A DNA stretch of 5,249 nucleotides from a bacterium. Lineage in GTDB: Bacteria; Patescibacteriota; Minisyncoccia; Phycocordibacterales; Phycocordibacteraceae. Of the stretch, positions 1-4,226 are shown one piece after another (the stretch's first letter is position 1; each line of letters begins with the position of its first letter). The notes below the pieces were generated by a model. That model had not been told where the DNA came from and searched no databases. It saw only the letters and a program-made list of their open reading frames with translations. The translations under genes and the position numbers were made by a program. The stretch is from NCBI GenBank assembly GCA_021781865.1, contig JAJXVZ010000030.1, forward strand, positions 1 through 5,249, written 5' to 3'.

Positions 1-461
1 CACGCTGGACAACCGGTTTTCTCCGCAATGTTACGGGTGAGTATCGCAGCCTTATTGGTAATCGCCAGTACGGTGCGCTTGGTATGCTCATGCTACCGAC
101 CGGACTGCTCGCTATCGGAAGCAGTATTTTGCTCTTTTTTCTCGTACTATTTGAATTTGTACTCCATATTATAAACGCCCTCGCAATTCGTACGGGTATT
201 CCGCTCTCTTATGCGCTCGTGCCACACGGTTCGTTTGATTGGTTTTATATCCCCACGAATTATTACCTATTACTCAGCATCGCCACGGTCGGTATGCTGC
301 TCTCTTTGATAGTAATCGGCAAACGTATATCAAAAACACCAATGAGTCTTAAGATCGGTCTCATTTCATATGTACTCTTGTACGGTTTCATCGTACCGTT
401 ATGGCTTATGCGCGCAACAGCCGATGTTGCATTTGGAAAGCATCGCGGTTGGCGGTGGTAA
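1..461 (+). CDS. Membrane GT2-family glycosyltransferase, C-terminal part (5' truncated by window edge)
   Basis: The reading frame is open from the first full codon (position 3) to TAA at 459-461, giving 152 visible residues; the start is outside the window. The first residues are RWTTGFLRN, which matches the end of the QxxRW motif of processive GT2 enzymes (cellulose, hyaluronan and poly-GlcNAc synthase type), where it helps bind the acceptor/product at the membrane. The Q itself is not visible. Hydrophobic segments follow at about residues 28-63 (probably two helices), 87-106 and 117-136, and the tail ends in a basic, Trp-rich stretch (KHRGWRW), as in many GT2 membrane domains. The likely role is transfer of a sugar from a nucleotide-sugar on the cytoplasmic face, for polysaccharide or glycolipid synthesis; the product cannot be told from this fragment. 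It lies 10 bp upstream of the thioredoxin-like gene, probably in one transcript. The family call is fairly secure and the substrate is unknown. Confidence 0.8.
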   Translation, partial: RWTTGFLRNVTGEYRSLIGNRQYGALGMLMLPTGLLAIGSSILLFFLVLFEFVLHIINALAIRTGIPLSYALVPHGSFDWFYIPTNYYLLLSIATVGMLLSLIVIGKRISKTPMSLKIGLISYVLLYGFIVPLWLMRATADVAFGKHRGWRW

Positions 462-471
462 TTCGTAACCC

Positions 472-1146
472 ATGTCACTGGTAACCCGAAATGCGCTTAT
501 AGCCCTCGGTATTACGATCGCGCTTGCAGGTACAGTTGCCTATGCCGTTAATTACCTTAACCGTGCGCGCGTCAGTGAACTCTCGACTATAGAGGACCAG
601 ATTTCAATTGACACGCTTTCCCTTGAGACACAGTTCTCTCTACTCGAAGAAGCACCTTGTGACAGCGCTGCGTCTTCAACCACGCTGACTGGGGAACTTG
701 CTGATCTCGGTAGTCGCCTTTCCTACGCCGAGGGTCAACTCGGGAGTGAAAATTCGCAGGTAATACGATTGAAGGAACAGTATTCCCTGCTCGAAATACG
801 CGACTACCTTATTACCAAACAACTCGCCGCTGCCTGCGGAACGAAACCTGTGACAGTTTTGTATTTCTATAGCAATGCCGGTGATTGCAGCTCCTGCGAT
901 AAGGCGGGTTACGCTTTATCCTATTTACGAAACACCTATCCAGCGCTCCGTGTGTATTCATTCGACTATAACCTCAACCTTGGTGCACTGAAGACCCTCA
1001 TCACAATCCTGAGAGTCCGGGACTCGCTCCCCGCGTTCGTCGTGAACGGGAAACGATCTTATGGTTTTACATCTCTTAGTGATCTGGAGAAAAAATTTCC
1101 CAAAGGGACACTTGCCTCAACAACTGCGATAAATCAGAATTCTTGA
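472..1146 (+). CDS. Membrane-anchored coiled-coil protein with thioredoxin-like CSSC domain
   Basis: The protein has 224 residues. A short basic N-terminus is followed by one hydrophobic segment (about residues 7-29), which suggests a signal anchor with the rest outside the membrane. Residues about 33-118 are polar and probably helical or coiled-coil, with Cys63 and Cys122 at either end. Residues about 126-211 look like a thioredoxin fold: a beta strand VTVLYFYS, then CSSC at 139-142 at the start of a helix, a second strand (VYSFDY), and SLPAFVVNGK with the expected cis-Pro at 187. The likely role is extracytoplasmic thiol-disulfide exchange, or a structural thioredoxin-like domain; no partner is evident. 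The start at ATG 472 is well bounded because an in-frame TAA lies at 466-468. No Shine-Dalgarno is visible. It ends in TGA. It is not a clear DsbA (which has CPHC) and I know no specific family name for it. The fold call is good; the function is open. Confidence 0.75.
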   Translation: MSLVTRNALIALGITIALAGTVAYAVNYLNRARVSELSTIEDQISIDTLSLETQFSLLEEAPCDSAASSTTLTGELADLGSRLSYAEGQLGSENSQVIRLKEQYSLLEIRDYLITKQLAAACGTKPVTVLYFYSNAGDCSSCDKAGYALSYLRNTYPALRVYSFDYNLNLGALKTLITILRVRDSLPAFVVNGKRSYGFTSLSDLEKKFPKGTLASTTAINQNS

Positions 1147-1197
1147 ACGAAACGCAAGCTGCGCCAAAATTTAGGAAAATGGGAACCTGTTTGATTC

Positions 1198-1273
1198 TGG
1201 AGCCGGAGGTCGGAATCGAACCGACGACCTGCTCATTACAAGTGAGCTGCTCTGCCAACTGAGCTACTCCGGC
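1198..1273 (-). tRNA. tRNA-Thr (anticodon UGU), CCA encoded
   Basis: The 76-nt cloverleaf on the - strand folds by eye. The acceptor arm is GCCGGAG paired with CTCCGGC (7/7). The D-arm is GCTC/GAGC with GG in the loop. The anticodon stem is GCTCA/TGAGC with loop CTTGTAA, the variable loop is AGGTC, and the T-arm is GTCGG/CCGAC with loop TTCGATT. The anticodon TGT (1238-1240) reads ACA threonine codons and, by wobble, possibly other ACN codons. The G1-C72 and C2-G71 pairs and G35/U36, used by threonyl-tRNA synthetase in E. coli, are present. The discriminator base is U73 where many bacterial tRNA-Thr have A73. CCA (1198-1200) is encoded. It begins 10 bp after the stop of the upstream hypothetical gene, so it may be processed from the translation operon transcript. 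Confidence 0.97.
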
Positions 1274-1283
1274 GTATCCTCCC

Positions 1284-1688
1284 TTACCGTACATCCACAT
1301 CAGGATGTACTGTTTTGAGGCTATTTTTGAAGTCAGAAAGCGTCTTTACAAATGCACGTGCATTCACGCGCGGCGTAACGTCAAGCGATTGACGCATGCG
1401 AAAACGCCGAACAAAACGTGTGAGAAACCGCTCGATAGCGCGCACCACCTGAAGCGAGAAGTGCGCGCTATCATGCGCAATGCGATGAGCGAAGTGACGT
1501 AATGTCTCCCGCAGAAATGCACTTAGATCAATATGCGCCAAGATAAACTCGACACGTTCAACCTGCCGATCGAAATGTGCGCGCAATACCTCCAGAAAAC
1601 GCGTGCCGCGTTTTGCTTCATACCACGTAAGCACCGAGAAACTAAGAAAAATAACGAGTGCTGCGAGAATAGCGATAAGGTATATCAT
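1284..1688 (-). CDS. Small membrane-anchored hypothetical protein, Arg/His-rich
   Basis: The protein has 134 residues and I recognise no named family. Residues 2-22 form one hydrophobic helix, probably a membrane anchor. The remainder is very rich in Arg, His and Phe and looks almost entirely alpha-helical (about residues 28-100), with regularly spaced hydrophobic residues suggesting an amphipathic helix or helical hairpin. A less basic tail follows. There are no cysteines and no catalytic motif that I can see. The ATG lies 5 bp after the tsf stop codon, which points to translational coupling, and no Shine-Dalgarno is visible. The TAA stop lies 10 bp upstream of tRNA-Thr. It could be a helper acting at the membrane near the ribosome or on nucleic acid, given the positive charge, but that is speculation. 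The frame is supported by operon position and by a plausible membrane topology. Confidence 0.7.
   Translation of the reverse strand: MIYLIAILAALVIFLSFSVLTWYEAKRGTRFLEVLRAHFDRQVERVEFILAHIDLSAFLRETLRHFAHRIAHDSAHFSLQVVRAIERFLTRFVRRFRMRQSLDVTPRVNARAFVKTLSDFKNSLKTVHPDVDVR
1289..1310. repeat. Perfect 8-bp inverted repeat (hairpin) at the 3' end of the hypothetical gene
   Basis: GTACATCC and GGATGTAC are exact reverse complements separated by 6 nt. On the - strand the hairpin covers the last codons of the hypothetical gene, ends just before its stop codon, and lies about 15 nt upstream of tRNA-Thr. No T-run follows it on the - strand, so it is not a standard intrinsic terminator in that direction. 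It might mark a processing or pausing point between the mRNA and the tRNA, or be chance. Confidence 0.5.
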
Positions 1689-1693
1689 GGCAA

Positions 1694-2275
1694 TTAACGG
1701 GCAGAGAGACGTGCGAAACGACTAATCTCAACACGTTCGCCAAATTTTTGCGTTGCTTCGTTAAGAAGATCGCGCACGGTTCTATGTTCATCCTTGATAA
1801 ACGGCTGCTCAAGAAGTACCTGATCACGAAAGTAACTCGCCAGTTTACCCTCCAAAATCTGTGCCTGCATGGCCTTTGGCTTTTGAGCAATTTCCTTTTC
1901 AAATACTGCAGTCGCGGTATTTCTTGTTTCATTCGGAATCTCCTCAACCGTACTATATTTAGGGTCAGTCGCCGCAACCTGCATTGCGATTTCCCGAGCA
2001 AGGGCAACAAAATCAGGATTTTTAGCAACGAAATCTGTTTCGCAAGAAAGGAGAACCATTGCACCAATATTTCCATCGTGGACGTAGCTCCCTATTGCTC
2101 CAGCGGCGAGCGTACGATTTGCCGATTTTTCAGCCGATGTCGCTGAATGTTTCTTGAGAATGACGGCGGCGGCGGCAATATCGCCCTCTGCCTCTTCAAG
2201 CGCCTTCTTACACTGCATGACCGATACTCCGGTCATCTCGCGCAACTCCTTTATTCTTTCAGTCGTAATTTCCAT
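1694..2275 (-). CDS. tsf: Elongation factor Ts (short form)
   Basis: EF-Ts is the nucleotide exchange factor that recycles EF-Tu-GDP to EF-Tu-GTP in the cytoplasm. Residues 1 to about 40 form the N-terminal UBA-like domain with the family signature (KELREMTGV, then CKKALEEAEGD). The core domain carries TDFVAKN at 80-86; in this family the Asp-Phe pair of that motif is inserted into EF-Tu to disturb Mg2+ and nucleotide binding. The C-terminal LLEQPFIKD (154-162) is also typical. At 193 residues it is much shorter than the E. coli protein (about 283) and resembles the compact one-core-domain forms known from Thermus-like and reduced bacteria. The ATG at 2275 gives the expected N-terminus. It lies 44 bp downstream of rpsB, the usual partner gene, and no Shine-Dalgarno is visible before it (the last bases are T-rich). 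It ends in TAA, 5 bp before the next gene. Confidence 0.97.
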   Translation of the reverse strand: MEITTERIKELREMTGVSVMQCKKALEEAEGDIAAAAVILKKHSATSAEKSANRTLAAGAIGSYVHDGNIGAMVLLSCETDFVAKNPDFVALAREIAMQVAATDPKYSTVEEIPNETRNTATAVFEKEIAQKPKAMQAQILEGKLASYFRDQVLLEQPFIKDEHRTVRDLLNEATQKFGERVEISRFARLSAR

Positions 2276-2319
2276 GGTAAAAAGATAATAACATGCTCAG
2301 CGCTGCCGCCTGTGCCGGG

Positions 2320-3018
2320 TTACGCAACCTGCCCTTTTTTGAAGGCTTCAATGAGTTCGGCGAGAATGAGCCGGACAGTTTCGCGTGACGTATCATTTGC
2401 GACAATCGGGTAAGTAATTTCCCGCAAGTCACAATCCGAACTCATGATAGCGATAATGGGGATGCCCGCCTCATTTGCCTCTTTGACCGCATGTTTCTCG
2501 TGTTTAGGGTCGACGACGAGAAGCGCGTCCGGACGCTTCGCGAGCTCGGTAATACCATCAAGGCGGCCCGTGAGACGCTTTCTTTCCCTTTCGATTTTCA
2601 CAAGTTCTAGCTTCGTGTGTTGTTTCGCAAGCGTGCCCGCCTCTCCTTTTTCTAAGAGCTCTGCGAGCCGATCGATGCGCTTCTTTATTTCGCTCCAATT
2701 GGAGATAGTACCCCCGAGCCACCGTGCTGCGACGTAAGGAGCGCCAATATCTTGTGCCGCTTTCTTTACAAGAGCGGCTACCTCGACTTTCCCGCCAACG
2801 AGAAGAACCGTCTTCCCTTCTTTTGCGAGCGCGGCCATAATACCTTTCGCAACCTCAAGCTGTCCAACCGTCTTCGTAAGATCGAAGATCTCCTGTCTTC
2901 CTTTCGTACCGACAAGGAAAGGTTTCATTGAGGGATGCCGACGACTTTTTACCTGCGCAAAATGCGCCCCCGCATCGAAAAGGCGCTTGAGTTCCGTCGT
3001 ATCTTTTACCGCCGTCAT
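2320..3018 (-). CDS. rpsB: 30S ribosomal protein S2
   Basis: S2 sits between the head and body of the 30S subunit and is needed for binding of S1 and for mRNA docking in well-studied bacteria. The 232 residues are close to the normal length. Family landmarks are GAHFAQ at 17-22, RWLGGTISN at 99-107, the helical hairpin with many charged residues at about 110-150 (the protruding coiled coil), PDALLVVDPKHEKHAVKEA from 163, and the C-terminal IVANDTSRETVRLIL. The start is ATG at 3018, preceded by AAGG at 3028-3031 with 9 nt spacing. The TAA of prfA overlaps that AAGG, so translation is probably coupled to prfA. S2 in other bacteria represses its own operon through the rpsB leader; here only 11 bp separate it from prfA, so any such control element would have to lie inside prfA or further upstream. 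Confidence 0.98.
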   Translation of the reverse strand: MTAVKDTTELKRLFDAGAHFAQVKSRRHPSMKPFLVGTKGRQEIFDLTKTVGQLEVAKGIMAALAKEGKTVLLVGGKVEVAALVKKAAQDIGAPYVAARWLGGTISNWSEIKKRIDRLAELLEKGEAGTLAKQHTKLELVKIERERKRLTGRLDGITELAKRPDALLVVDPKHEKHAVKEANEAGIPIIAIMSSDCDLREITYPIVANDTSRETVRLILAELIEAFKKGQVA

Positions 3019-3032
3019 TTCATAATACCTTA
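3015..3032 (-). promoter_or_regulatory. rpsB ribosome binding site with overlapping two-codon minigene
   Basis: Read on the - strand, the prfA stop and the rpsB Shine-Dalgarno merge as TAAGG (3032-3028). Between this and the rpsB ATG (3018-3016) lies another ATG (3023-3021), in a different frame, that reads ATG AAA TGA and ends inside the rpsB start (ATGA overlap). The AAGG is 4 nt from the minigene ATG and 9 nt from the rpsB ATG, so rpsB has the better spacing. This is the only gene in the window with a recognisable Shine-Dalgarno. Whether the minigene is translated is unknown. Confidence 0.55.
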
Positions 3033-3956
3033 CTCGAATTTCATCCCTTGCGCAAGCGCTTCAATAATGTCATCGATACCGCCTGCGAGAATCTTCGGCA
3101 AATTATGCCACGATACCTTCAGCCGATGATCGGTGACTCGGTCTTGCAAGTAGTTATATGTGCGGATTTTTTCGGAACGATCGCCCGTACCTATCTGCGC
3201 TTTTCGAGCTGCTGCATGCTTTCTAGCTTCTTCCTCTTCGTGTAGGAACTCGAGTTTCGCGGTGAGAATCTGCATGGCTTTCTCGCGATTCGCTCGTTGG
3301 CTACGCTCGGATGAGGAACGTACGTCAATACCGGTCGGTTTGTGAATAAGCCGTACGGCTGTTTCCACCTTATTCACATTTTGCCCTCCGGCTCCACCAC
3401 TCCGCGAGAATTCTATATCGATATCAGATGGGTTAATCTCTATCCTCGACTTCGTGCGAACAGGAAGCACGGCAATCGAGACGGTCGAAGTGTGAATACG
3501 GCCTGATTTTTCGGTAAGCGGCACACGCTGAACCCGGTGCACGCCGGTCTCATAGCGCAGCGCGTCATATGCTTCGGCTCCTGCGATCTCAAGCGTAAGA
3601 TCGTCGATGGAATGCGTTTTCCAACCCCGTCGCTCGGCATACTTTTGGTACATGTCTTTCAGATCATGCGCGAATATACCCGCCTCGTCTCCACCCGCAG
3701 CGGCGCGCAGTTCCATCACAACAAGCGCTGGTTGTTCAACCTCTTCCGTTTCTTTCGTAAGGATGCGCTCTATTTCGCCAAGAACATCCCTCTGCCGCGC
3801 CCGCAGCCTGGAAGTCTCTTCTTCGGCCAAAACTTTCAATTCGATATCTGTTTCGGTGACATTGCGCGTGTCCGTTATTTCCTTCTCAAGACGCTCATAT
3901 TCCTCCGCGAGATATGCGGTGGCGAAGTTCTTTTTAAATTCAGGAGAATACTCCAC
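3030..3956 (-). CDS. prfA: Peptide chain release factor 1 (RF1), shortened N-terminal domain
   Basis: RF1 recognises UAA and UAG in the ribosomal A site and triggers peptide release. Landmarks are GGDEAG at 88-93, HRVQRVPLTE around 140-149 containing the stop-codon-reading P-x-T motif as PLT (146-148; PAT or PVT is commoner, and RF2 would have SPF), GRIHTS at 152-157, the catalytic GGQ at 190-192 within RSGGAGGQNVNK, and RTYNYLQDRVTDHR at 265-278. The protein has 308 residues against about 360 in E. coli; most of the loss is in domain 1 (before GGDE) and the rest at the C-terminus. The start is GTG at 3956-3954, because no ATG occurs before residue 81 and a later start would remove even more of domain 1. 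It directly abuts the L31 stop codon. No prmC (the methylase of the GGQ glutamine) lies next to it, although prmC follows prfA in many bacteria. It ends in TAA, which is part of the rpsB ribosome binding site. Confidence 0.97.
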   Translation of the reverse strand: MEYSPEFKKNFATAYLAEEYERLEKEITDTRNVTETDIELKVLAEEETSRLRARQRDVLGEIERILTKETEEVEQPALVVMELRAAAGGDEAGIFAHDLKDMYQKYAERRGWKTHSIDDLTLEIAGAEAYDALRYETGVHRVQRVPLTEKSGRIHTSTVSIAVLPVRTKSRIEINPSDIDIEFSRSGGAGGQNVNKVETAVRLIHKPTGIDVRSSSERSQRANREKAMQILTAKLEFLHEEEEARKHAAARKAQIGTGDRSEKIRTYNYLQDRVTDHRLKVSWHNLPKILAGGIDDIIEALAQGMKFE

Positions 3957-3971
3957 CTATTTCTTTTTTGC
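3954..3971 (-). promoter_or_regulatory. L31-RF1 junction: slippery A-rich run, UAG stop and GUG start in one frame
   Basis: On the - strand the codons are GCA AAA AAG AAA TAG GTG. The first five belong to the L31 gene and GTG is the proposed prfA start in the same frame with no gap. A AAA AAG (3969-3963) is the same heptamer, in the same phase, as the E. coli dnaX -1 frameshift site. UAG is decoded by RF1 only. The arrangement suggests termination-reinitiation coupling and possibly RF1-dependent feedback. A regulatory role is inference; only the arrangement is seen. Confidence 0.45.
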
Positions 3972-4205
3972 AGCGCGCCGTTTGAAGCGCTCTACGCGAC
4001 CCGCCTTGTCGAGTGTGCGCTCTTCGCCTGTGTAAAAAGGATGTGATTGGCTCGAAATCTCTATGATTGTTTTCGGGTACTCTTTTCCCTCAAAAGTCGT
4101 TGTTTCGGTGGTCACAATAGTTGATCCTATGAGAAAACGCGCACCCGATGCGAGATCTTCAAACACGACCGGTCGATACCCCGACGGATGTATGTCCTTT
4201 TTCAT
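3957..4205 (-). CDS. rpmE: 50S ribosomal protein L31, type B (zinc-free)
   Basis: L31 sits in the central protuberance of the 50S subunit and helps bridge to the 30S head. The 82 residues start MKKDIHPSGYRPVVFED and contain GSTI (27-30), FEGKEYP (38-44), ISSQSHPFYTG (50-60) and AGRVERF (68-74). SHPFYTG in place of CHPFYTG, and the absence of any cysteine, mark the zinc-independent type B form (also called rpmE2 or YkgM in E. coli). The C-terminus is a lysine-rich tail (RRAAKKK). The ATG at 4205 gives the canonical N-terminus; no Shine-Dalgarno is visible. It is the only gene here ending in TAG, and its stop abuts prfA. L31 next to prfA is a known arrangement in other bacteria. The preceding secreted-protein gene ends 21 bp upstream, leaving little room for a separate promoter outside its coding sequence. 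Confidence 0.96.
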   Translation of the reverse strand: MKKDIHPSGYRPVVFEDLASGARFLIGSTIVTTETTTFEGKEYPKTIIEISSQSHPFYTGEERTLDKAGRVERFKRRAAKKK

Positions 4206-4226
4206 AGAACGTATGCTAGCACGGCT

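Noticed and set aside
1141..1146. Recoded UGA (glycine), as in Gracilibacteria/Absconditabacteria
   Set aside because: No in-frame UGA occurs inside the conserved genes, and UGA here ends a gene after a complete domain, so the standard bacterial code fits.
1153..1163. Small stem CGCA-AGC-TGCG as a terminator after tRNA-Thr
   Set aside because: It has only 4 base pairs with a 3-nt loop and a broken T-run; too weak to call.
1076..1300. 74-residue open frame on the - strand
   Set aside because: It runs across the tRNA-Thr gene and into the end of the thioredoxin-like gene; its sequence includes the translated tRNA and resembles no protein.
3537..4046. Two long + strand open frames (3537-4046 and 3607-4035) opposite prfA and L31
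   Set aside because: Both are antisense to well-recognised conserved genes and have no recognisable domains; they are composition shadows.
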